Below the pieces are notes generated by a model. That model worked only from the letters and a program-made list of their open reading frames with translations, made no database searches and was not told the origin of the DNA. Both the position numbers and the translations under genes were made by a program. Shown here piece by piece: positions 5,577 to 12,181 of a DNA stretch of 12,537 nt (positions are counted from its first letter, which is position 1; each line of letters starts with the position of its first letter). The DNA is from Bacillota bacterium (GTDB lineage Bacteria > Bacillota > Negativicutes > Sporomusales > UBA7701), in NCBI GenBank assembly GCA_023415075.1, contig JAEZLU010000111.1, positions 1 through 12,537 on the forward strand. Reading direction: 5' to 3'.

Positions 5577-7459
5577 GACTCATTGAGTATTTTCTCCAGT
5601 TCATCCAATAATGAGGAGAATTTTTGCAGCGTTACCTCGATCGGTTTGGGGCTGGACATATCGACTCCGGCCCGTTTGAGAATCTCGATGGAGTAGTCGG
5701 CGCCACCGCTCCTCAAAAAGTTTATGTAGCGGTTCTGCGCCGGCTGGCCCTCCTTCTGAATCTGGTCGGCCAGCGCGGTGGCGGCGGCGTAGCCGGTCAC
5801 GTACTGGTAAACGTAGAAGTCCCAGTAGAAGTGGGGGATGCGGGCCCACTCCACGTCGATCTCCTTGTCGACCATCATTTCCGGGCCGTAATACTTGGCG
5901 TTGAGGTCGTGCCAGAGACTATCGAGCAGATCGGCGGTGAGCGTTTCGCCGGCCTCGGCCTTGGCGTAAATGACTTTTTCGAACTCGGCGAACAGCGTCT
6001 GCCGGTACACCGTGGCCCGTACGGCCTCCAGATACTGATTGATCAGGTAGAGGCGCTGACGCTTGTCGGTTGTCGTTTTCAGCATATGGTCGATAAGCAG
6101 GATTTCGTTGGTGGTCGACGCCACCTCGGCCGTAAAGGTGGTGTAATGGGCGGTGGCGTACGGCTGGCTGGCCTGGCTGTGGTAGCTGTGGATGGCGTGG
6201 CCGAGCTCATGGGCGATTGTCGACACATCGTCGTAGCGCTGGTGATAGTTCAGCAGCACGAAAGGATGGACGCCGTAGACGCCCCAGGAGTAAGCACCGG
6301 TCTGCTTGCCCTTGTTCTCGTAGACATCCATCCAGCCGGCTGTGAAGCTTTTTTCGAGGATGGCGGCATAGTCCGGCCCCAGGGGTGCCAGGGCGGTTTT
6401 GACCAGCTTCAGGGCCTCGCCATACTCGAAGGTAAGTCTTACGTCGCGCACCAGCGGGGTGTACAGATCATACATATGCATCTCATCGACCGCCAAGGCC
6501 CGTTTCTTGAGGGCCACGTAGCGGTGCAGCGGCGCCAGGTTGTCGTGGACGGTGGCGATAAGATTGTCATAAACCGCCAGCGGCACGTTGTCGCCTTCGA
6601 GGGCCGCCGCCAGCGTCGAGTCGTATTTGCGGGTCTTGCTGTAAAAGATATTTTTCTTCACACTGCCGCCGAGGGTGGCGGCGAAGGTGTTGCGGTACTG
6701 GTTATAGGTGCCGAACAGCGCCTGGAAGGCCTCGGCCCGCACCGCCCGGTCGGGGGCCATTATCAGCGAGCGGTAGCGACCTTCGCTCAGCTGAACTTTC
6801 TGGCCGTCTTCGCCGGTGACCTCCGGGAAGCGCATATCGGCGTGGGCCAGCATATTGAAGGCGTTTTCGGCCGCCCCGGTGGCCTCGGTGGACCGCGACA
6901 GCAGTTCCTCCTCCGGCGGCGACAGGACATGCTTCTTCTGACGGAGCAGGTTCTCGAAATAGAAGGCGTAGTCCTTGAGGCCGGGTTCCTCATTGCGGAA
7001 CTTGTTCAAGGTGGGCTCGGGGATCGTCAGGATTTCCGGCTCGATGAAGGCGGTCGCCGCCCCGGCTTCGGCCAGCAGGGCTTCGATCTTGCCGGTCAGG
7101 GACTGGTATTTGGCGTCGGCCGTATTTTCGTCACGGTGCATGCGGGCATAGGCGTAGAGCTTGCCGCTGATCACGCCGTCCTCGTCCCGCAGTTTGAGGC
7201 AGGCTGCCAGTTCCTTGGCGTTGCCTGCCAGTTTGCCTTTGTATTGGCCGATTTTCGGGAAAGATGCCTTCAGCTTGTCAAAATCAGCTTGCCAGGCCGC
7301 TTCGTCGGCGTAGATATCGCTCAGCTTCCATTGGAACTCGCTCGGAATCTCGCTGCGGTCCGGCACTTTGTTGCCGGCGGCGGGCGCCGCCTGGCTTGTG
7401 GCACTCCCCATAAGCATAGCTCCCACTACGAACGGAATCATTTTCGCCATTGTAAACAT
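5573..7459 (-). CDS. pepF: Oligoendopeptidase F, M3 family, apparently exported
   Basis: Zinc metallopeptidase that cleaves short oligopeptides. The 628 residues, counted from ATG 7459, match the PepF/M3B family length plus an N-terminal extension. The zinc motif HELGH lies at 417-421 (H417, H421 ligands, E418 catalytic) with the third ligand E445 in FTAEVAST; the substrate-side YSWGVYGVHPFVLLNY stretch (390-405) is also present. Residues 1-27 (MFTMAK, then a hydrophobic run, then SQAAPA) look like a Sec signal peptide with an AxA-type cleavage site, which is not the usual cytoplasmic form. I prefer ATG 7459, 5 nt after AGGAG, over the GTG at 7465, which overlaps that site; ATG 7450 is too far. 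The gene lies 108 nt after the amidase gene on the same strand. The substrate is unknown; peptide scavenging in the envelope is a guess. Confidence 0.92.
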   Translation of the reverse strand: MFTMAKMIPFVVGAMLMGSATSQAAPAAGNKVPDRSEIPSEFQWKLSDIYADEAAWQADFDKLKASFPKIGQYKGKLAGNAKELAACLKLRDEDGVISGKLYAYARMHRDENTADAKYQSLTGKIEALLAEAGAATAFIEPEILTIPEPTLNKFRNEEPGLKDYAFYFENLLRQKKHVLSPPEEELLSRSTEATGAAENAFNMLAHADMRFPEVTGEDGQKVQLSEGRYRSLIMAPDRAVRAEAFQALFGTYNQYRNTFAATLGGSVKKNIFYSKTRKYDSTLAAALEGDNVPLAVYDNLIATVHDNLAPLHRYVALKKRALAVDEMHMYDLYTPLVRDVRLTFEYGEALKLVKTALAPLGPDYAAILEKSFTAGWMDVYENKGKQTGAYSWGVYGVHPFVLLNYHQRYDDVSTIAHELGHAIHSYHSQASQPYATAHYTTFTAEVASTTNEILLIDHMLKTTTDKRQRLYLINQYLEAVRATVYRQTLFAEFEKVIYAKAEAGETLTADLLDSLWHDLNAKYYGPEMMVDKEIDVEWARIPHFYWDFYVYQYVTGYAAATALADQIQKEGQPAQNRYINFLRSGGADYSIEILKRAGVDMSSPKPIEVTLQKFSSLLDELEKILNES

Positions 7460-7476
7460 TATCACTCCTAGACCCC

Positions 7477-7511
7477 TTCTGCTATATTTCCTGTATTATA
7501 TATTAGCAGAA
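7477..7511. repeat. Inverted repeat around the -10 of pepF
   Basis: TTCTGCTA (7477-7484) and TAGCAGAA (7504-7511) form a perfect 8-bp dyad separated by 19 AT-rich bases. CCCC and GGGG flank it outside and extend the pairing after a 2-nt bulge. Read on the minus strand, the spacer holds TATAAT (7500-7495), the best -10 candidate for pepF, with only a weak -35 upstream. The layout could be an operator or a hairpin at the mRNA 5' end; it could also mark the end of the amidase transcript, though no T-run follows. Confidence 0.4.
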
Positions 7512-7567
7512 GAGGGGCAGACTTCCTGTTTATCTTTCCCGCAAAATTATCCCGCCTATACCGGCAA

Positions 7568-8350
7568 TCAGACTTTGAAGTATTTCACGATGCCGCGGAA
7601 GATACTGTCTGCCGCTTTGTAGCGGCCGTCCACGCTTGCCAGCAGCACCTCCTCCTCCTGGTTGGAGATGAAGGCCACCTCCACCAGGATGGCCGGCATG
7701 TCGGTGTAGCGGATGACATAAAAGCTGGCGAAACGGCTCCCGCGGTCACGGGTGCCAAACTCGTCGACGAGGCATTTCTGCACCGCTCCGGCCAGTCTGG
7801 CCGACTCGTTGTCGCCGTAGTGGTAGGTCGTCGTGCCGGCGGCCGTCTGGTTGGTGAAGGCGTCGTTGTGGATGCTGATAAATATGTCCGTCCCCGCCTC
7901 ATTAGCGATATCCACTCTGGCTCCCAGTTCCTCGTCGGCGGTGGCGTCGGCGTAGGCCGCATCCTTGTCGGTCTCGCGGGTCATCACCACCGTCGCCCCG
8001 TTCCTTTCCAGCCGGTCGCGCAGCAGCAGGCCGATGGCCAACGTGTTGTCCTTCTCCTTTGTCCCGGTAGGACCTACCGCTCCCGAATCGCTGCCGCCGT
8101 GGCCGGGGTCAAGGCAGATGGATTTGCCCAGCAGCCGGGTGCTCTCGATCGACTCGGCCGCCGTCTGCCGGTCAGGAGCCGGTACCGGCGGGCTGGAACT
8201 TTTCGAATTGATATAGACGACTTCCTTGGCGGCGTCGTAGAAGATGCCCCAGCCCAGCATCTTGGCCATGCTTTTCAGGGTCACCAGGATGTCCTTTGAG
8301 GCGCGGGTATCGGCGGCTATCCTTTGTCCATCTATGATGATTCGCATCAT
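7568..8350 (-). CDS. N-acetylmuramoyl-L-alanine amidase (Amidase_3), no signal peptide
   Basis: Cell-wall hydrolase cutting the bond between N-acetylmuramic acid and L-alanine. Of 260 residues, 78-258 form the Amidase_3 domain with zinc ligands H84 (LDPGHGG), E99 (KEKDN) and H161 (SIHNDAF), and the catalytic E224 (VEVAFISN). Residues 1-48 resemble a single short stalk/copper-amine-oxidase-like unit (IIIDGQRI...VYINSK), followed by a proline/serine linker at 51-60. There is no signal peptide or membrane segment, so the enzyme cannot obviously reach the wall by Sec export. That pattern is shared with the mother-cell lysis amidases CwlC/CwlH of Bacillus, which are SigK-dependent, and a SigK-like element precedes this gene. 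The ATG at 8350 follows AAGGAG by 6 nt; an ATG at 8347 is equally placed. pepF lies downstream on the same strand. Confidence 0.92.
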   Translation of the reverse strand: MMRIIIDGQRIAADTRASKDILVTLKSMAKMLGWGIFYDAAKEVVYINSKSSSPPVPAPDRQTAAESIESTRLLGKSICLDPGHGGSDSGAVGPTGTKEKDNTLAIGLLLRDRLERNGATVVMTRETDKDAAYADATADEELGARVDIANEAGTDIFISIHNDAFTNQTAAGTTTYHYGDNESARLAGAVQKCLVDEFGTRDRGSRFASFYVIRYTDMPAILVEVAFISNQEEEVLLASVDGRYKAADSIFRGIVKYFKV

Positions 8351-8376
8351 CTCACTCTCCTTCGCCTTAGCTACCT

Positions 8377-8404
8377 TATAGTATGCTTAAGGGCGGGAGG
8401 CGGT
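8377..8404 (-). promoter_or_regulatory. SigK-like promoter candidate of the amidase gene
   Basis: On the minus strand CATACTATA (8385-8377) fits the SigK -10 consensus CATANNNTA, and an AC (8404-8403) lies 17 bp upstream, where the short SigK -35 is expected. Transcription would start near 8370, about 20 nt before the ATG and just upstream of the ribosome-binding site. Because the -35 consensus is only two bases, the match is weak evidence; SigE or SigA use is also possible. Confidence 0.35.
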
Positions 8405-8474
8405 GAATTCGGCCGGGCCGGCCGACGCAGGGATAGCGGCCGCTTATGGGGAATACTACCAACGGGTGATTAAT

Positions 8475-10223
8475 GTGAAAGTTGTCCTCACGACGTTGAA
8501 CGCCAAATATATTCATTCGTCGCTGGCCCTGCGCAGCCTAGCTGCCAGCTGCCGCCAAGACGGCCTTGACATCACCGTCAAGGAATACACGATCAACAAC
8601 GAGCTTCTGACCATTCTCGGCGACCTTTGGCGGGAAAAGCCGTCTGTCGTGGGACTGGCCTGTTATATCTGGAATACTGACCTCACCCTGGCCCTTGTCC
8701 GCCTGCTGAAAAAAGTACTGCCGGCCACGACCGTCGTCCTCGGCGGCCCGGAAGTCTCCTACGACTCGCGACAGCTTATGGCGGACAATCCGGAGGTCGA
8801 TTACATTATCCTCGGCGAAGGCGAGGAAACCCTGGCCGCTCTCCTGGCCGCTCTCGCCGTCGGGAAACCGGTGACCGGTATTGCCGGCCTCGCCTGGCGA
8901 AATGGCGGCATTCACGCCAGCCAGCCGCGGGTTGTCGCTTCTCTTGACTCGCTGCCCTTCGCTTACCGCGACGCCGATATGGCTGAGCTGAAAGACAAGA
9001 TAATCTACTACGAAACCAGCCGCGGCTGTCCCTTCGCCTGCCGCTACTGCCTGTCGGGCGCCACGACCGGCGTCCGCTTTCTCTCAGGCGAGCGGGTGCG
9101 CCGCGAACTCGCCTTCTTTATCGCCCATGGCGTCAAACAAGTCAAATTCGTCGACCGCACCTTCAATGCGAAAAAGGCCCATTACCTGCCCATACTCCAT
9201 TTTCTGGCCTCCCGGGACACCGCCACCAACTTCCACTTTGAAATTGCCGCCGACCTGCTTGATGAGGCTGTGTTGGCCTTCCTTAGGACGGTGCCGCCCG
9301 GCCGCTTCCAGTTCGAGATCGGCGTCCAGTCCACCAATCCGGCCACCCTTGATGCCATAGAACGAAAGAATGACTGGCCGCGGATCGTCGCCGGCGTCGG
9401 CGGCCTGCGGGCCGGCGGCAACAGCCATCTCCACCTCGACCTTATCGCCGGCTTGCCTTACGAAGACTACCGCCGCTTCGGCGAATCCTTCAACGACGTC
9501 TACCGCCTCAGGCCGGACATGCTCCAGCTTGGTTTCCTCAAGCTCCTTAAAGGCTCCGGCATCCGCCGGCAGGCCGCCGACCACGGCTACATCTTCGCCG
9601 ACGCCGCTCCCTACGAGGTGCTGGCCAACAACTATCTCGCCTACGCCGACATCCGCCGCCTGAAAATCATTGAGGAAGTGCTGAACCAGACATACAACAG
9701 CGGCCGTTTCACCGCCACTTTGGCGTGGCTGGTTGCCGCCTGGCAGGATGACGCCTTCGCCTTCTACGAGGCTCTGGCCGTCTATTGGGAGGAAGGTGAT
9801 CTCCATATGACGGCCCACAGCGGCAAAGGGCTGGCCCGCATACTGGCCGACTTCTGCCGGACCGTCAAGCCGGAACTGGCGGCGACCGTTCGCGAATTTC
9901 TCAAGTTCGACGCCCTGCTGACCGACAGGGGGGCTGTCCGCCCGGCCTTCCTGCCATGGGACGGCGAAGCCTGGCAAGCAGCCAAAACCGCCTTCTGGCG
10001 GGAAGAGGCCATTGTCCGCAAATACCTGCCGGACTACACCTTCACAAGTTGGCGGGACGTCAAAAACAGTTTTCACCTCGAAATATTCGCCTGCGACATC
10101 CCGGAGTGGCTGGCTACCGGCCATATGAGCCAGCGGCCGACCGTCGTCCTGTTCGCCCATCACGATCCCGGCCGCCGCTACCAAAAGGTAACGGCCGGCG
10201 ACTTCCCGCTGGAGGACCGCTAA
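8475..10223 (+). CDS. B12-binding-type radical SAM protein with DUF4080-like C-terminus
   Basis: Radical SAM enzyme of unknown substrate, 582 aa from GTG 8475. Residues 1-140 form a cobalamin-binding-like Rossmann domain (VVLGGPEVSY at 87-96, IILGEGEETL at 111-120) without the classic DxHxxG cobalamin motif. Residues 175-390 are the radical SAM barrel with CxxxCxxC (C185, C189, C192) for the 4Fe-4S cluster. The remaining ~190 residues look like the DUF4080 extension. I chose GTG 8475 because MKVVLTTLNAKYIHSS is where similarity to the family begins; the GTG at 8403 adds 24 GC-rich residues and has GGGAGG only 2 nt away, while 8475 itself has only a weak site (GGGTGAT). The stop overlaps the next start as TAATG. 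Methylation or another modification chemistry is possible, but the substrate is unknown. Confidence 0.88.
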   Translation: MKVVLTTLNAKYIHSSLALRSLAASCRQDGLDITVKEYTINNELLTILGDLWREKPSVVGLACYIWNTDLTLALVRLLKKVLPATTVVLGGPEVSYDSRQLMADNPEVDYIILGEGEETLAALLAALAVGKPVTGIAGLAWRNGGIHASQPRVVASLDSLPFAYRDADMAELKDKIIYYETSRGCPFACRYCLSGATTGVRFLSGERVRRELAFFIAHGVKQVKFVDRTFNAKKAHYLPILHFLASRDTATNFHFEIAADLLDEAVLAFLRTVPPGRFQFEIGVQSTNPATLDAIERKNDWPRIVAGVGGLRAGGNSHLHLDLIAGLPYEDYRRFGESFNDVYRLRPDMLQLGFLKLLKGSGIRRQAADHGYIFADAAPYEVLANNYLAYADIRRLKIIEEVLNQTYNSGRFTATLAWLVAAWQDDAFAFYEALAVYWEEGDLHMTAHSGKGLARILADFCRTVKPELAATVREFLKFDALLTDRGAVRPAFLPWDGEAWQAAKTAFWREEAIVRKYLPDYTFTSWRDVKNSFHLEIFACDIPEWLATGHMSQRPTVVLFAHHDPGRRYQKVTAGDFPLEDR

Positions 10224-11170
10224 TGAGCGCCCGCTACAACGTCTACTCCGAATACCTCCGCCAGCGTTACGGCGAAAAAGTCTACAAGCTGCCGATAAGC
10301 CTGCCGGTAACCTGCCCAAACCGCGACGGTACCTGCGGCCGCGAAGGCTGCGTCTTCTGCGGCGAAATCGGCGCCGGCTATGAGAACCTGCCGGCCGAGA
10401 TGACGGTCGCCGACCAGATCGCCGCCAACATCAGCCACATCGCTCCCAAATACAAGGCCGGCAAATACATCGCCTACTTCCAGAATTTCAGCAACACCTA
10501 CCTGCCGCCGGCCCGCCTCGCCGATTATCTGGCTGAAGCCTGCGTCGGCGACGTCGTCGGAATCGCCGTGGCCACTCGGCCAGACTGCGTCAGCGACCGC
10601 CACCTGGAAGTCATGGCCGAAACCAGGCGCACCCGCGGGCTGGACGTTTTCCTCGAGCTTGGCCTGCAGACCGTCAACTACCACTCCCTCGGCAAAATCA
10701 ACCGCGGCCATAGCTTGGGCGAATTCATCGACGCCGTGCTGCGGGCCAAAAAACAGGCCATTGAGGTCTGTGCCCACGTTATCCCCAACCTGCCGTGGGA
10801 CGACATGACCGACGTCGTCGAGAACGCCAAAGTACTGTCGGCCCTAGGCGTCGAGCAGGTCAAGCTGCACGCCCTCTATATCGTCAAAGGCACGGTCATG
10901 GCCGCTTGGTATCAGGAGGGCCGGCTAGCCCTCATCAGCAAAGAAGAATACGTCGAGCGGGTCATAACCTTTCTTGAGTATCTGCACCCGGCCACCGTTG
11001 TCCAGCGGTTGATCGGCCGGGCGCCGGCCAGCCACACCCTCTTCGCCAACTGGCAAACCGGCTGGTGGAAGATCCGCGACGACATCGAGCGCGGCCTGGC
11101 CGAGCGCGACAGTTGGCAGGGCCGGCGTTGCGATTACCTTGGCGGGGCGGCGGTCGCCAAGTTTTTGTAG
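10223..11170 (+). CDS. TIGR01212-family radical SAM protein (YtqA/YhcC-like)
   Basis: A 315-aa radical SAM protein close to the length of YtqA/YhcC, a widespread family with no settled function and distant likeness to Elp3. The cluster cysteines are spaced unusually, as in the family: C31 in TCPNRDGT, then C43 and C46 in GCVFC, with an extra C38. Other marks are YFQNFSNTY (about 87-95), VATRPDC (about 114-120) and LELGLQ. The true start is ATG 10223: it overlaps the upstream TAA as TAATG and has GGAGG 7 nt before it. The frame remains open to 9956, but that part lies inside the upstream gene. The overlap implies translational coupling, so the two radical SAM proteins probably serve one pathway. 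Confidence 0.9.
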   Translation: MSARYNVYSEYLRQRYGEKVYKLPISLPVTCPNRDGTCGREGCVFCGEIGAGYENLPAEMTVADQIAANISHIAPKYKAGKYIAYFQNFSNTYLPPARLADYLAEACVGDVVGIAVATRPDCVSDRHLEVMAETRRTRGLDVFLELGLQTVNYHSLGKINRGHSLGEFIDAVLRAKKQAIEVCAHVIPNLPWDDMTDVVENAKVLSALGVEQVKLHALYIVKGTVMAAWYQEGRLALISKEEYVERVITFLEYLHPATVVQRLIGRAPASHTLFANWQTGWWKIRDDIERGLAERDSWQGRRCDYLGGAAVAKFL

Positions 11171-11188
11171 CCGGCTGGCGATCACTCC

Positions 11189-11214
11189 TGTTATAATAGG
11201 TATGTAAGTATATA
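11189..11214 (+). promoter_or_regulatory. Extended -10 promoter and palindrome before the toxin-antitoxin pair
   Basis: TGTTATAAT (11189-11197) is a perfect extended -10 (TG-N-TATAAT) with no good -35, about 54 nt before the antitoxin GTG. Just downstream, GTATATAC (11207-11214) is a perfect 8-bp palindrome flanked by GTAA on each side. It could serve as an operator for the AbrB-like protein, as toxin-antitoxin operons are usually self-repressed; that part is inference. Confidence 0.55.
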
Positions 11215-11250
11215 CAGTAATGACAATAAACCGGCTGCAGGAGGGTTAGC

Positions 11251-11490
11251 GTGGAAGTTCGCAAAGTTTTCAAAGCCGGCAACAGTTCGGTTGTCTCCCT
11301 GCCTTTTGACATGCTGAAAGCCCTGGGCATCAAGGACGGCTCCCATGTATCGGTCGAACTCAACCGTGAAAGGCGTGAGCTTATTCTGAAGCCGGTCGTC
11401 GTTAAAAGCGGCACCATGTCGATCGACTTCGTCCGCCTGGTGGACAAACTCCTCATCGACTACGACTTCGCTCTGAGGAGGCTCAAATAA
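11251..11490 (+). CDS. AbrB/MazE-like antitoxin
   Basis: A 79-aa DNA-binding protein. Residues 1-50 form an AbrB/SpoVT swapped-hairpin domain (VRKVFKAGNSSVVSLP, then LGIKDGSHVSVEL, then LILKPV). The ~28-residue C-terminal tail (DFVRLVDKLLIDYDFALRRL) is helical and amphipathic and likely binds the partner toxin. The start is GTG 11251 with AGGAGG 6 nt upstream. The stop overlaps the start of the Doc-like gene as TAATG. Such a protein should neutralise the downstream toxin and repress its own promoter. It could also be a plain transition-state-type regulator, but the linked Doc gene makes the antitoxin reading more likely. Confidence 0.85.
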   Translation: MEVRKVFKAGNSSVVSLPFDMLKALGIKDGSHVSVELNRERRELILKPVVVKSGTMSIDFVRLVDKLLIDYDFALRRLK

Positions 11491-11873
11491 TGCGCTACCT
11501 CACCATCGAGGAAGTCATCTATCTATATTCGGAAGTCGTTCAGCGGTCGGGCGCCCAGCCCGGCATCAATGACGAGCGCCTGCTCGACAGCATCCTCGCC
11601 AAGCCGATGGTAGCCTTCGAAGGCGAAGAACTCTATCCCGATATCTTCACTAAAGTCGCTGTCCTCATGTATGCCATCATAAATTCCAAGCCGTTCGCCT
11701 CGGCCAATAAACCTACCGCCATGGCGTGCGCCCTGTTTCTTTTTCGGGCAAACGGCTACCACATCATTGCCACCCAGGAAAGCCTGGTCGAACTCGTCGA
11801 GGGAACCGAGCAAGGCCGTTACAAGGTTGATCACCTTGTCAACTGGTTCCGCAAAAACGCAACCCCGGTCTAA
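11490..11873 (+). CDS. Doc-like (Fic fold) toxin with degenerate active-site motif
   Basis: A 127-aa member of the death-on-curing family, whose P1 member phosphorylates EF-Tu. Family marks are GINDERLLDSILAKP (25-39) and the core helix region ending ALFLFRANGY (81-90). The Fic motif, HxFxxANKR in P1 Doc, here reads KPFASANKP (67-75): the catalytic His is Lys67, the metal-side Asp is Ser71 and the phosphate-binding Arg is Pro75, while Phe69, Asn73 and Lys74 remain. The frame is intact, with AGGAGG 8 nt before the ATG, so this is not a broken gene. It is probably unable to do the usual chemistry and may be a tamed toxin, a binding-only regulator, or an enzyme with altered activity. The position after the AbrB-like antitoxin is typical of a type II toxin-antitoxin pair. 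Confidence 0.87.
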   Translation: MRYLTIEEVIYLYSEVVQRSGAQPGINDERLLDSILAKPMVAFEGEELYPDIFTKVAVLMYAIINSKPFASANKPTAMACALFLFRANGYHIIATQESLVELVEGTEQGRYKVDHLVNWFRKNATPV

Positions 11874-11916
11874 TAAGATATTAAGGAAAAATCCTTTGGG
11901 AATAAGCTTTCGCTGC

Positions 11917-11945
11917 TTGACAGTGACTGGGTAGTGTGATATTAT
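11917..11945 (+). promoter_or_regulatory. SigA-type promoter P1 upstream of the rRNA operon
   Basis: Perfect TTGACA (11917-11922), a 17-bp spacer and TATTAT (11940-11945), with TATAAT overlapping 3 nt further on. The start would lie near 11952, directly ahead of the attenuator-like structure at 11960-12004. It may serve the rRNA operon or a short separate RNA. Confidence 0.7.
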
Positions 11946-11959
11946 AATCTACGTCACGG

Positions 11960-12004
11960 CAAGAGGCGACTAGCTCGCTCTTGAGGAAACTCGGAGCGTT
12001 TTTT
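11960..12004 (+). terminator. Attenuator-like terminator with competing hairpin
   Basis: CGCTC-TT-GAG (11976-11985), a GAAA loop, CTC-G-GAGCG (11990-11998) and six Ts form an intrinsic terminator about 30-50 nt after the P1 start. The 5' arm can instead pair upstream: CAAGAG(G)CGA (11960-11969) with TCGCTCTTG (11975-11983), nine pairs with one bulged G and a CTAGC loop. The two folds exclude each other. It may attenuate P1 transcripts, or simply end read-through from the toxin-antitoxin operon; a short RNA gene is a third option. Confidence 0.55.
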
Positions 12005-12041
12005 GTTGCCCGACCGCCGGAAAAATACCAGAAACTGCATG

Positions 12042-12070
12042 TTGACATGACTTAAAGGTTATGTTAATAT
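12042..12070 (+). promoter_or_regulatory. rRNA promoter P2
   Basis: Perfect TTGACA (12042-12047), a 17-bp spacer and TAATAT (12065-12070). The stretch AAGGTTATGTTAATATA (12055-12071) recurs with one change in P3, at the same distance from its -35, so P2 and P3 look like a duplicated promoter module set 104 bp apart. Confidence 0.8.
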
Positions 12071-12145
12071 AACAAAGTCGCCTGAGGGACCTGGTCAAAA
12101 CGGCCAAGTAAGCCAAGAGGCGGCAAGAGACCCAAAAAGAAACAG

Positions 12146-12174
12146 TTGACAGAGCCGCAAGGTTATGTTAACAT
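12146..12174 (+). promoter_or_regulatory. rRNA promoter P3
   Basis: Perfect TTGACA (12146-12151), a 17-bp spacer and TAACAT (12169-12174), with AAGGTTATGTTAACATA at 12159-12175 matching P2 in 16 of 17 positions. The predicted start is near 12181, just before the first leader hairpin, about 230 nt upstream of the 16S gene. Tandem strong promoters are normal for rRNA operons. Confidence 0.75.
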
Positions 12175-12181
12175 ATAAAAA

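Noticed and set aside
5624..7471. A 615-codon open frame on the plus strand opposite pepF
   Set aside because: The pepF frame has the HELGH motif and full-length family features. The antisense product is rich in Gly, Val and His without domains, a mirror effect of GC-rich codon use.
8405..8443. EcoRI, FseI and NotI recognition sites within 39 bp, resembling a cloning linker
   Set aside because: Two of the three are pure GC palindromes likely in this base composition, and the flanks continue smoothly into native genes. There is no vector sequence, so chance is the best explanation.
8403..8474. Alternative upstream GTG start for the B12-type radical SAM gene
   Set aside because: The GGGAGG is only 2 nt from this GTG, the added residues do not look like the family N-terminus, and the SigK-like -35 of the divergent gene overlaps it. 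It is not fully excluded.
9956..10222. N-terminal extension of the TIGR01212 radical SAM frame into the upstream gene
   Set aside because: The added residues are shadow-like and overlap 89 codons of a real gene; ATG 10223 has its own GGAGG and gives the usual family length and start.
12042..12175. Repeated promoter blocks considered as a CRISPR-like or insertion-sequence repeat
   Set aside because: Only two copies, both exactly in -35/-10 context, with no transposase, terminal repeats or regular spacers. They are better explained as tandem rRNA promoters.
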